Below, in pieces: positions 54,874 through 63,951 of a DNA stretch of 64,000 nucleotides. Each line of letters begins with the position of its first letter. The stretch's first letter is position 1. Under the pieces are notes generated by a model. That model had not been told where the DNA came from. It saw only the letters and a program-made list of their open reading frames with translations, and ran no database searches. The stretch is from an uncultured Paracoccaceae bacterium (lineage in GTDB: Bacteria > Pseudomonadota > Alphaproteobacteria > Rhodobacterales > Rhodobacteraceae). Made by a program: the position numbers and the translations under genes. The DNA lies in the NCBI GenBank assembly GCA_913061275.1, contig CAJXSR010000012.1, positions 35,701 through 99,700 of the forward strand, read 5' to 3'.

Positions 54874-57800
54874 TGTTAAAGCGTATCATTCATCTTAATC
54901 GAACTCAGCGTTCACTTCTCGCATCGCATCTTGCTAACCCGAATAAAGGGCATCAAAATGCAGCACTTGTTGTTCGTATAGGCGGCAAGGTAGATCCCAG
55001 AAAACTAAAGCAGGCTTTTGGCAAAGTTGTTATGGCTTCTGATGCTCTGCGTACGTTGATTAAGGGTAGCAATGACACCCAAGTCGCGATTTCTGATGTG
55101 GTCCCGGTTCCCACTGAAGTTGTTGAACAAGATCAAGAGGAATTTGAAATCTGGGCTAAGAGCCGAGCAGCACATGCTATGGATCTTGCACAGGGTTGTT
55201 ACGACAGCCGCATCGCACGGCACAAAGACGACTCTGTGAGTTGGTTTATTAATATCCATCACATTATTAATGACGCATATTCAGCTAAGACCGTATTACA
55301 AAAAGTTGAAGAAGCCTATGAAGGGGGTGCAATTTATGTTCCCTCATATTATCAAGAAAATCCTTTCGAGAACGCAGCCGTTGCAAACAAGACTATTGCT
55401 TATTGGCAAGACCTGCCGCCAACTGAAAAGCTTGAACGGCTCTATGATCATACATTTCAGGGGGATGGCTCGGCTTTAAACATCACTCTTAAAGGTGTTT
55501 CTCCGCAGGTACAAAATGCTTTAAAACAAGACTACAAACTTCTAACCCCAATGCTAAGTGAAACTGTATTTTGGGCGTTTTGCTGTGCGGCTTATTTATA
55601 CCGTATTTCAGAGGCAGAAGAATTTACTATCGGGATGACTGTCAGTCATCAAGCGCACAAAGAATTTCGCGACTCAATAGGCCCAATGTTCGAAATATTT
55701 CCAGTCCCTATTTCAGTCCCTTCAGATGCCACATTCCAAAGCCTACATGCAGAAGTTGCCAAATCAGTTATGACTACTTTGGGGCATGCTCATGTGGGGT
55801 CTGCCCCGACAACGGAGATGAGCGCAGTAGTAAACATCATTCCTTCTTCTGCAATGCTTGAAAGTTTTTTGGGCCATCCTGTTTCAATCAGCTATCTGCA
55901 ATCTGGTGCTATCGATCCAGCTCATGCTTTACGCTTTCACGTTAGCCCTTATGCTGCTGACGTCGACACGCCAGGACCTACTTTGTCACTGGATATCGCG
56001 CGTGACGCAGCCGGTAGCTGCAATCCCGACAAAATCAAAGGGCACTATGAGCGGTTGATTGAACTGGCTGCTACCAACCCCAATGCGGTCATCAAAGATG
56101 TTGATATCTTGTCTTCCGATGAACATGACAAGCTTGCGAATTGGTCCAAGCCCACTACCAAGCCAAAATCACTTATATTGGTCGATCGGCTTAGATCAAC
56201 ACTTGCAGATAATTCCAAGATTGTTTTGACCGAAGACGACAAACAGTTAAGCGGAGCCGATCTTTGGCTGTGGGCACAGGCAGTTGCCACATACCTTGAA
56301 CAATCGAATGCGCCCGTGCGGGTTGGTGTGGAACTTCGCCCATCAATTTCTGCCGTCGTTGCTATTTTTGGCGTCGCTATTTCCGGACGGTCATTTGTTC
56401 CGATTGCTACCGATTTACCGGATGAAAGACGCGCAGTAATTGTCCGCCAAGCTAAACTAGAACTGATCTTTGATGATCCAGCAATGATAGAAAGGTTAAA
56501 AGACGGGCCTGTTTTAACCTTACCAACACCACAGCAAGACGCAGAAGCCTATGTTCTATTCACTTCAGGATCAACAGGCACACCGCGTGGTGTTCCGATT
56601 ACCTTTCAAGGGCTAGAAGCATATCTAACGCATGCACTATCAAACTATTTCAAGCATGTAGAGCACCCTGTTGTGCCGCTCTTTGGTTCGCTCGGCTTTG
56701 ATCTTACACTGACCTCACTTTTTGCGCCAATATTGGCCGGGGGTGAAATAATTGCCTTCCCAGACCATCCTGCCGTCGCCATGTGGCAAATAGCGGCTGA
56801 GGGCCGCATCAACTGGATGAAAGCCACACCATCGCATTTAGACTTATTTCTACGTTCACTCGCTGGAACACACGGTTTACGTACTGTTATCGTAGGTGGC
56901 GAAGCGTTCGCGACATCTTTAGCACATGCAATGATTGATCGCTCTGGAAACAAAACTATTCAACTATTGAACGAATATGGCCCGACCGAAACAGTTGTAG
57001 GCTGTATGCTACACGAAGTAACAAATGATGACCTGAAAAACACTAGTACCATCCCTATTGGTTGCGCCATTTCTGGGGTCGGACTTAAGATAATGGATGG
57101 TTTTGGGCACCCTGTGTCTCTAGGCGCATTGGGTGAGCTATGGATCACGCATGACACCATTTTTGCACACTATCTCGACCACTCGCCAGCGGCATCAGGC
57201 ATAAATATCCACGATCAGCACAAGTACTATCAATCAGGTGATCTGGTTCAAATTAACGATGATGGGGTAATGTTTTATCAGGGCCGCATTGACGAACAAC
57301 TCAAAATCGGCGGTGTTCGCATCGACCCAGTCGAAATTGAAACGGCACTTATGTCCCATCCTGAAATAGAACAGGCGGTTGTTCGAAGTTGGCACCCAAC
57401 AAACGCGCAAATTAAAGCCAGCTGTGTAAGATGTGGTCTTCCTGATACAGTCCCTGACCACGGGATAAACGATGCCAGCGTGTGTAAGACATGTATCGAC
57501 TATGATAAGATACGCGATCAAGCGCAAATATGGTTTAGATCACCTGACGAACTGCAAGACATTTTAACATCCGCAGGAAGACATACAAAGACCACACAAC
57601 CAGTGATGCACCTTCTGAGCGGCGGTAAAGACAGTACTTATGCGCTCTACCGATTGGTTGATATGGGGTGCCGCCCTTATGTCGTGACATTAGACAACGG
57701 TTTTGTTTCCGAAGGCGCAAAAGACAACATTGACCGCGTTATCGCGCATCTTGGCCTTGAACACGAATACCTAACGACACCATCCATGAACGAGATATTT

Positions 57801-60800
57801 AGGGATAGTCTTACCCGTTATTCTAATGTCTGTAACGGTTGTTACAAAACAATATATACGCTCGCTACCAACCGCGCAAACGAGCTGGGTATCCCTGTAA
57901 TCATCACGGGGCTTTCGCGAGGCCAGCTATTTGAAACGCGCCTTGCGCCGCAACAGTTTTCCAACGCATCCTTTGATTCATCAGAGATTGATCGCGCTGT
58001 GCTAGCCGCACGCAAACGCTATCATCGGGCGGATGATGTAATATCCCAACTACTCGACACTTCAGCATTTGAAGATGACAAGCTTTTCGAAAACATAGCC
58101 TATGTTGATTTCTACCGATATGTAGACGTTCCTATTTCCGAGGTCATAGATTACCTTACACACAAAACCGACTGGAAGCGGCCAACAGATACTGGCCGTT
58201 CAACTAATTGCTTGGTAAATGAAACGGGCATTCACACCCACATTGCTGAACGCGGCTTTCACAATTATGCCATCCCCTATGCCTGGGATGTTCGCCTAGG
58301 TCACAAAACCAGAGCCGAGGCAATGGAAGAACTGAACGATGTGTTTGATTTACCGCGAATTTCGGATCAACTTGAACAAATCGGGTATAAACCAAATGAC
58401 CGATCTATTCTGACAGCGTGGTTTATACCGCGAAAAGACAGGTCTGATACAACCCCCTCATCATCTGATCTACGCTCATTTCTTGCCGATATCTTGCCAG
58501 CACATGCCATCCCGCAAAGTTTCACCCCTGTTGCATCCATCACCCTTACAGCAAATGGCAAGGTTGATTTTACTACTCTGCCAGTGCCCGCACGCACGGT
58601 GCAACCGCGTGTGGATGTTCTTGCACAAGCAGTCACGCCGTTACAGGAAACCATCGTGACCGAATGGGAACGCATTTTGGGCCAGTCCCCCATTGGTCTA
58701 GATGACGATTTTTTTGTCTTGGGGGGCGACAGCCTGCTTGCGATCAATATGGTTTTTCAACTTCAAAACAAACTTGATCGCCACATATCAGACAGTTTTG
58801 CCTTCCAGTTTACCACCCCACGCTCACTAGCAGAAGTGCTTGATAACCTTACTGCGGTAGCTTCGTCAAAACCAGACTTGGGCGAAATATCGGCCTTAGA
58901 TAACACAGAAATTGCGCCAGAAATGACCGCATTAGAAGAAGCCATCTTTCTTGACCAAAAAACCCGCCCTGATGCCCTACATTATAATGTAGGTCGCATT
59001 TTCTACCTGCCTGCGTCAGTGTCATCGGAACATCTAGTAAACGCCATACAGAAGTTTGCGGCACGCACTAAGCCACTTTTCTGGAGCTATGGTAGCACCC
59101 GCCACCGATTGGATGAAAATCACCTAGTCGAAATCACCACAGAAACCTTAACTTGTAGGCGTGAAGATTTAGAAGAAAGCCACGCCAATTTATTGGTAAA
59201 GGCGTTTGACCTAAAAAACGGGCCATTATTGCGTGCGGCAATTCAACCGTTGAACGACGGAGAAATAGCTCTTTTGGTGATGGCGCATCATGTTACTTGT
59301 GATCACGCCAGTTTCAACGTGTTAATGCAAGAAGTTGCGACCTATATCGAAACCGGTGCTTTTTCCGGTGATGCGCCTGATCATGCATCGGTTTTTTGTG
59401 AAGCGTTTCCAGATAACGACCCCGAAAGTAACTTATTCTGGAGTGATAGAATTTTCACCACTCCGTCGCCATTGCGCACTCAAAGCCTATGCAACACGTC
59501 CCCGCAGGGCAAATATTTAGAATGGCCAGTGTCGCTTCCTGTGGCAACCAGCAATAGCGGCACAACAATGGCCGCCCGTGCTTTGGCGGCTGCAGCGACT
59601 GCAATTTCACCTTTTCTTGAAGGCCAAACCGTTGATCTTGGTCTTGTCACTGGGCGTGAAACGGAAATTGGGTCGCGCGTATTTGGCGGGCTTATTAACA
59701 CAGTGCCGATTGAGCTAAGCATTAAACCTAGAGATACCATCCAAAAGTTTACAAAGACGATACAGCAGACAATGGGTGAAGTCCTTGCAAATCGCAAAGC
59801 GCCTCTAACGAAAATCGTAGAGTTACAAAGGGCCGCAGGTAAGAATTTTTCGGTGCCGCGCTTTCTTGTTTCTGTAGTCGAGCCTGGAAAGGCTAAACTA
59901 GGATCACACATGATAAGTGATGGTCATCTGCACGCGGGCGGTGCCGTACGCCCAATAACGCTTTTCGTTGTTACATCTCCCAACGACCTACGTCTCGGCA
60001 TAGAGTATGATCGTGGAATGATTTCAGATGTTGTGGCCGCACAAGTTTCCGATATGTTTACTGCAGCCTTCCTTGCGGCATCTAATCGGGCACCTCGAAC
60101 ACTCGAAACCCTTACTCAAGATGTATCTAAGCCAAGCAAAGTGATAGCGAAGCCGCTAAATGACAAAACACCGATTTTGGCGCAAATTTTAAGCGCAGCG
60201 ACGCGCGACCCGTCGGCGCTGGCAATAGTTTCCACATCTGTCGACTGGAATTGGAACGCGCTTATTGCACACGCTGAAGCAATTTCAGCGCAGTTACACG
60301 AGCGTGGAATTCAACCCGCTGATCGCATTGCAATCGCATTGGAACGTGGGCCGCTATATTTGGCGGCGATCTTAGCCAGTATGGGCCACGGGGTTGGATA
60401 TGTTCCGTTAGACATAGGCTATCCTGACAGCCAAATTTCCCGCACCCTTAGCGAAGCTAAGCCGCGACTTGTACTACGGCATACTGGTGACGGTATGATT
60501 ATCACAGATGCAGGCATCGACGGTATACCCTGGGATGAATTAAGTCGCACACCCCTTCAACAACAAGACCCTGAAACGGTCGCCTACACTATGTTCACAT
60601 CGGGTAGCACAGGCACACCTCTGGGTGTACCCATCACTCATGGGCAGCTGGCACATAGTACTAATGCAAGGGTTCAAACCTATACGCATTCACCTAGGCG
60701 GTTTGCGCTTCTTTCAAGCTTGGCCTTTGATAGCTCTGTTGTAGGGGTTTTTTGGACTTTGGCCACTGGGGGTACGATTGTAATCCCAGACAAAAACGAA

Positions 60801-63650
60801 ATGCGCGACCCTAAGTTTCTGTCCACTTTGCTAGCAACAGGGGCTGATACTGTTTTGCTAGTGCCAACTCTTTACGATGTTCTGCTTGATCTTGCTATGT
60901 CAGAAAAATGGCCTGACACGGTCATTCTAGCAGGTGAGGCATGCCCAACATCGGTGGCTGAAAAGCATTTCTCATTATTCAAAGCTTCCACGCTTACCAA
61001 TGAATATGGCCCAACCGAGGGCACTGTGTGGGCACTTTATCACCATATTAGCCCAACAAATAAGGCTATACCCATTGGCTTACCTGTGCCAGAATGTTGG
61101 GCCGCAGTGGTTGACGAAACAGGTATGATCTTACCTGCTGGAGTTAAAGGCGAACTTGTGATTGGCGGGCCGCAAATAACCAAAGGTTATATCGGTGGCA
61201 AAGCGCAAGATGCTAAACGGTTTACTAGGCCCAACGGGACCACACTACCAGAGGGGCCATTGTTCTTCACAGGTGATAAAGCTGTTTTTAATGGTGAACA
61301 TTTCGAATTCCTCGGGCGAGCTGATGATCAGATAAACATCGGGGGTATTCGGCTTTCACCTATCCCATTAGAAACCGAATTGATGAAGCAATCAGGCGTG
61401 CAAACCGCTGTTGTTGTCGCTTTTGATAAACACAATGAAGAAGGTACCACTGTTGCCGACGATATTTCTTCGGATGCTGTGATGGTGGCACACTTAGAGA
61501 CCTCAAAGCAAGGTCTTGATGCACAGCTGCGCGAAGCAATGGCGCATAATTTTCCGATTGGTCAAAGGCCTGCACATTACGTTTATCACAATCAATTTCC
61601 ACGATTACCAAACGGGAAAATTGATCGTCGAAAATTGACTTCGATGGCCCCTCGCCCGTTGAGTAAGCCCCTTAAATCCTACAACGATACAGACGCTCAG
61701 GAATTTTCAATAAAACCGCATGCTGACTTGGAAACGCTCGTTTTATTGTGTTGTGAAACTCTTAACTCGACAACTTTTAATGCAAACGACAATTTTTTTG
61801 AGCACGGTGGATATTCGCTTGTGGCACTTAGATTGCTGCTAAAAATTGAGGATGTCTTTCAAGTTACTCTTTCTACCGCAACAATTTATGAGGAACCTAC
61901 GCCTAGGGGTTTTTATGCAAAATACCTCGCCAATTCAGATAGCAATACCAGCTTGGTAAATAAATCGGTGCTCGGCCCAAAACCTTTTGTCGTCCCGTAC
62001 AATAGCAAAGGCACTGGTGCCGCTTTCTTTGCGATACACAGTTTGGAAAAAAATGGAGCGCTATTTAGAGGCTTTGCAAAAAATCTATCCACTGAACACC
62101 CATTCTACGGTGTAGGAGAAAGTGGCGCGGTCAGCTTAAACTCTAATTGGGTGTCAAACTCAGACGGGCCCACAGAGGTTGCTGATCAAGCTGCTATCTA
62201 TGTTGAAGAAATACTTAATCTCAAACCGTCTGGGCCGTTGGTCATTACAGGCTCTTGCTTGGGGGCCCTTTACGCTTACGAAGTAGCACAACAACTGTCA
62301 GCGCGAGGACGGCAACCTGATCTATTGCTTTTGCTTCACGACTTACATGCGCCATACATCGGCACACGGGAGTTGCATCGTAGGGAAATGTGGTTTCGTA
62401 AAAGGCTTTCACAATTACACAAAAACGGACTGCGTTCAATTCCCCGGTTTATCCAAAAACTACCTGCACTGGCTTCACGTTCTAAAGCGAATTTGACGCG
62501 TCAAATTGAGATACTTTATCTCAAGCGGGCGAAAGCAAATGGAAAGGAGTTGTCTAAACGCATGAGGGATCGTGATTTTGTTGAACGCTCTTATCTGTCC
62601 TCCAAACAATATACATATGAACCTTACGCTGGCCGAACACTCATCGTCCGAGATCCAGACAATACGTTTTACGACCCTGAGTCCCCGACAAGTGGGTGGG
62701 ATAGCTTATTACCAGATAGTAACTATTATTTTGTACAAACTAAGGGCTTTAACTCGATGTTCCAAGAACCTGTGATCGGCAAAGTAGTGGCACAGGTAGA
62801 AGGTGAGCTTTCTAACGTTAAAGCTAATAATAGCCATGCTGTCACTGCACCTCGAATTCAGGCCGGATTCAAGCACAAGATTACGTTAGATATCACGGAT
62901 GATAATTTTGTTGCGGCCCCCCGTAGCGCACAGCGTGATTGGCTCTTACGGCAACGTCTTCGCGAGCTATCACAAGACCTAGATCACCTTGATGGGGAAG
63001 CCCATAATATGGTCGCCGCGACTGGCGCAATAGAGATGAATGATCGCGCCCATATAGAACTCTCACCCGACGAGATCATGGAGGATTGGCAGATCCCACT
63101 TATGAAACGTATGGCCGAGGTTATAGCAGGCCCTGGGGGGCATATTCTTGAAATTGGATTTGGGCGCGGCATCCTGTCGGATTTCGTCCAAAGCCACAAT
63201 GTTCAATCTCATACGATTGTGGAATGTAATCCGCATGTCATTGCGGACTTCCACAAATGGAAAGCTTGTCAAGGCGACCGTGATATCCGTTTAATCGAAG
63301 GGCGGTGGGAAGATGTTGCAGAACAGTTTGGTTTATATGATGGCATTCTGTTTCACACCTATCCACTAGACGAAGAAGAGCTAATTGAAGCATTGGCGAC
63401 AACCACAACTTTTGCTGAAACATTCTTTGCCACAGCTTCTAAAAGCCTCAAACTTGGCGGACGCTTCACTTATTTCACCAATGAGGCAGACAGCCTAAGT
63501 CGCGGACATCAACGTGCGCTCCTTGATCATTTTGGGCGGTTTTCAATATCAAGCTTAAATGACTTAAACATTCCAGATCACACTGCCGATGCCCACTGGT
63601 ACAATACCATTACTGTCGTTGAGGCTATCAAAACGGTGCTGACTGAATAG
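54873..63650 (+). CDS. Nonribosomal peptide synthetase, C-A(PP-loop insert)-T-C-A-T-TE-methyltransferase
   Basis: 2925 residues. C1 (1-420) has its HHxxxD at 129-134. A1 runs from about 430 to 1240: FTSGSTG at 563, binding-pocket Asp610, A8 GRID at 804, and the A10 Lys in ANGKVD near 1229. A PP-loop domain (about 850-1165) interrupts it between A8 and A9. T1 has Ser1287. C2 has HHxxxD at 1472-1477. A2 has FTSGSTG at 1908, Asp1953 and Lys2249. T2 has Ser2315. The TE (about 2375-2655) has Cys2462 as nucleophile, Asp2490, and Phe2626 where His is expected. The end is a GAMT-like methyltransferase with LEIGFGRG at 2759-2766. C1 has no fused donor module, so the preceding carrier protein supplies the first residue. 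The predicted product is a tripeptide, tailored on the line. Confidence 0.95.
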   Translation: MLKRIIHLNRTQRSLLASHLANPNKGHQNAALVVRIGGKVDPRKLKQAFGKVVMASDALRTLIKGSNDTQVAISDVVPVPTEVVEQDQEEFEIWAKSRAAHAMDLAQGCYDSRIARHKDDSVSWFINIHHIINDAYSAKTVLQKVEEAYEGGAIYVPSYYQENPFENAAVANKTIAYWQDLPPTEKLERLYDHTFQGDGSALNITLKGVSPQVQNALKQDYKLLTPMLSETVFWAFCCAAYLYRISEAEEFTIGMTVSHQAHKEFRDSIGPMFEIFPVPISVPSDATFQSLHAEVAKSVMTTLGHAHVGSAPTTEMSAVVNIIPSSAMLESFLGHPVSISYLQSGAIDPAHALRFHVSPYAADVDTPGPTLSLDIARDAAGSCNPDKIKGHYERLIELAATNPNAVIKDVDILSSDEHDKLANWSKPTTKPKSLILVDRLRSTLADNSKIVLTEDDKQLSGADLWLWAQAVATYLEQSNAPVRVGVELRPSISAVVAIFGVAISGRSFVPIATDLPDERRAVIVRQAKLELIFDDPAMIERLKDGPVLTLPTPQQDAEAYVLFTSGSTGTPRGVPITFQGLEAYLTHALSNYFKHVEHPVVPLFGSLGFDLTLTSLFAPILAGGEIIAFPDHPAVAMWQIAAEGRINWMKATPSHLDLFLRSLAGTHGLRTVIVGGEAFATSLAHAMIDRSGNKTIQLLNEYGPTETVVGCMLHEVTNDDLKNTSTIPIGCAISGVGLKIMDGFGHPVSLGALGELWITHDTIFAHYLDHSPAASGINIHDQHKYYQSGDLVQINDDGVMFYQGRIDEQLKIGGVRIDPVEIETALMSHPEIEQAVVRSWHPTNAQIKASCVRCGLPDTVPDHGINDASVCKTCIDYDKIRDQAQIWFRSPDELQDILTSAGRHTKTTQPVMHLLSGGKDSTYALYRLVDMGCRPYVVTLDNGFVSEGAKDNIDRVIAHLGLEHEYLTTPSMNEIFRDSLTRYSNVCNGCYKTIYTLATNRANELGIPVIITGLSRGQLFETRLAPQQFSNASFDSSEIDRAVLAARKRYHRADDVISQLLDTSAFEDDKLFENIAYVDFYRYVDVPISEVIDYLTHKTDWKRPTDTGRSTNCLVNETGIHTHIAERGFHNYAIPYAWDVRLGHKTRAEAMEELNDVFDLPRISDQLEQIGYKPNDRSILTAWFIPRKDRSDTTPSSSDLRSFLADILPAHAIPQSFTPVASITLTANGKVDFTTLPVPARTVQPRVDVLAQAVTPLQETIVTEWERILGQSPIGLDDDFFVLGGDSLLAINMVFQLQNKLDRHISDSFAFQFTTPRSLAEVLDNLTAVASSKPDLGEISALDNTEIAPEMTALEEAIFLDQKTRPDALHYNVGRIFYLPASVSSEHLVNAIQKFAARTKPLFWSYGSTRHRLDENHLVEITTETLTCRREDLEESHANLLVKAFDLKNGPLLRAAIQPLNDGEIALLVMAHHVTCDHASFNVLMQEVATYIETGAFSGDAPDHASVFCEAFPDNDPESNLFWSDRIFTTPSPLRTQSLCNTSPQGKYLEWPVSLPVATSNSGTTMAARALAAAATAISPFLEGQTVDLGLVTGRETEIGSRVFGGLINTVPIELSIKPRDTIQKFTKTIQQTMGEVLANRKAPLTKIVELQRAAGKNFSVPRFLVSVVEPGKAKLGSHMISDGHLHAGGAVRPITLFVVTSPNDLRLGIEYDRGMISDVVAAQVSDMFTAAFLAASNRAPRTLETLTQDVSKPSKVIAKPLNDKTPILAQILSAATRDPSALAIVSTSVDWNWNALIAHAEAISAQLHERGIQPADRIAIALERGPLYLAAILASMGHGVGYVPLDIGYPDSQISRTLSEAKPRLVLRHTGDGMIITDAGIDGIPWDELSRTPLQQQDPETVAYTMFTSGSTGTPLGVPITHGQLAHSTNARVQTYTHSPRRFALLSSLAFDSSVVGVFWTLATGGTIVIPDKNEMRDPKFLSTLLATGADTVLLVPTLYDVLLDLAMSEKWPDTVILAGEACPTSVAEKHFSLFKASTLTNEYGPTEGTVWALYHHISPTNKAIPIGLPVPECWAAVVDETGMILPAGVKGELVIGGPQITKGYIGGKAQDAKRFTRPNGTTLPEGPLFFTGDKAVFNGEHFEFLGRADDQINIGGIRLSPIPLETELMKQSGVQTAVVVAFDKHNEEGTTVADDISSDAVMVAHLETSKQGLDAQLREAMAHNFPIGQRPAHYVYHNQFPRLPNGKIDRRKLTSMAPRPLSKPLKSYNDTDAQEFSIKPHADLETLVLLCCETLNSTTFNANDNFFEHGGYSLVALRLLLKIEDVFQVTLSTATIYEEPTPRGFYAKYLANSDSNTSLVNKSVLGPKPFVVPYNSKGTGAAFFAIHSLEKNGALFRGFAKNLSTEHPFYGVGESGAVSLNSNWVSNSDGPTEVADQAAIYVEEILNLKPSGPLVITGSCLGALYAYEVAQQLSARGRQPDLLLLLHDLHAPYIGTRELHRREMWFRKRLSQLHKNGLRSIPRFIQKLPALASRSKANLTRQIEILYLKRAKANGKELSKRMRDRDFVERSYLSSKQYTYEPYAGRTLIVRDPDNTFYDPESPTSGWDSLLPDSNYYFVQTKGFNSMFQEPVIGKVVAQVEGELSNVKANNSHAVTAPRIQAGFKHKITLDITDDNFVAAPRSAQRDWLLRQRLRELSQDLDHLDGEAHNMVAATGAIEMNDRAHIELSPDEIMEDWQIPLMKRMAEVIAGPGGHILEIGFGRGILSDFVQSHNVQSHTIVECNPHVIADFHKWKACQGDRDIRLIEGRWEDVAEQFGLYDGILFHTYPLDEEELIEALATTTTFAETFFATASKSLKLGGRFTYFTNEADSLSRGHQRALLDHFGRFSISSLNDLNIPDHTADAHWYNTITVVEAIKTVLTE
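57423..58370 (+). other. PP-loop ATPase (adenine nucleotide alpha hydrolase) domain embedded in the first adenylation domain
   Basis: Residues 851-1165 of the synthetase. Two CxxC pairs (851/854, 871/874) resemble a zinc finger. The PP-loop SGGKDS is at 916-921, followed by YVVTLDNGFVSEGAKDNIDRV, a stretch close to N-acetyl-sugar amidotransferases (PseA/WbpG/LegG). A further CNGC (987-990) and Cys1113 give a CxxC...C set like the cluster or sulfur-carrying cysteines of TtuA/NcsA tRNA thiolases. The late HIAERGFHNY...HKTRAEAMEEL also fits the sugar amidotransferase family. A1 sequence resumes at SILTAWFIP near 1178. Confidence 0.85.
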
Positions 63651-63680
63651 CCCCTTGTCTATTCAAATTTTGTTGCCATA

Positions 63681-63706
63681 TGGCCCTGCCTTTTAAGGCA
63701 AGGCCA
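63681..63706 (+). terminator. Hairpin downstream of the synthetase gene
   Basis: TGGCC-C-TGCC and GGCA-A-GGCCA pair with one mismatch around TTTTAA, 30 bp after the stop. No T run follows on the plus strand, so it is a probable but not classical terminator of the peptide operon. Confidence 0.5.
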
Positions 63707-63738
63707 ATCACATCCTATCAAGCAAAGATAAAGTCATT

Positions 63739-63951
63739 GACCTGAGCCCCAAGTTTCCTCCAGCGTTATTAGAGTCCTTGGTTTGATTTTGATGGCCTTA
63801 TGCAGCCAGTTTGTCCACCCTATATTTCTCTACAGATTCGGATGGGGTTAAGTTTCCTATCGATGAATGTGGCCTGTGGTGATTGTAATCTTCCCTCCAT
63901 TTTTCCAGTTCCTCACGGGCATCATTCAACGAGCTTAACAAGGTTTGGACC
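63739..63951 (-). mobile_element. IS3-family element remnant (left end and OrfB C-terminus)
   Basis: The end begins TGACCTGAGCCCCAAG, TG-initial like IS3-family termini. Leftward coding from 63950 to 63798 reads LNDAREELEKWREDYNHHRPHSSIG and NLTPSESVEKY, ending KLAA and TAA. This is the C-terminal DDE region of an IS3 OrfB, with the catalytic Glu in its helix. The frame is closed by a stop just upstream of residue V at 63950, so the rest is missing or displaced by a second insertion. Confidence 0.75.
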
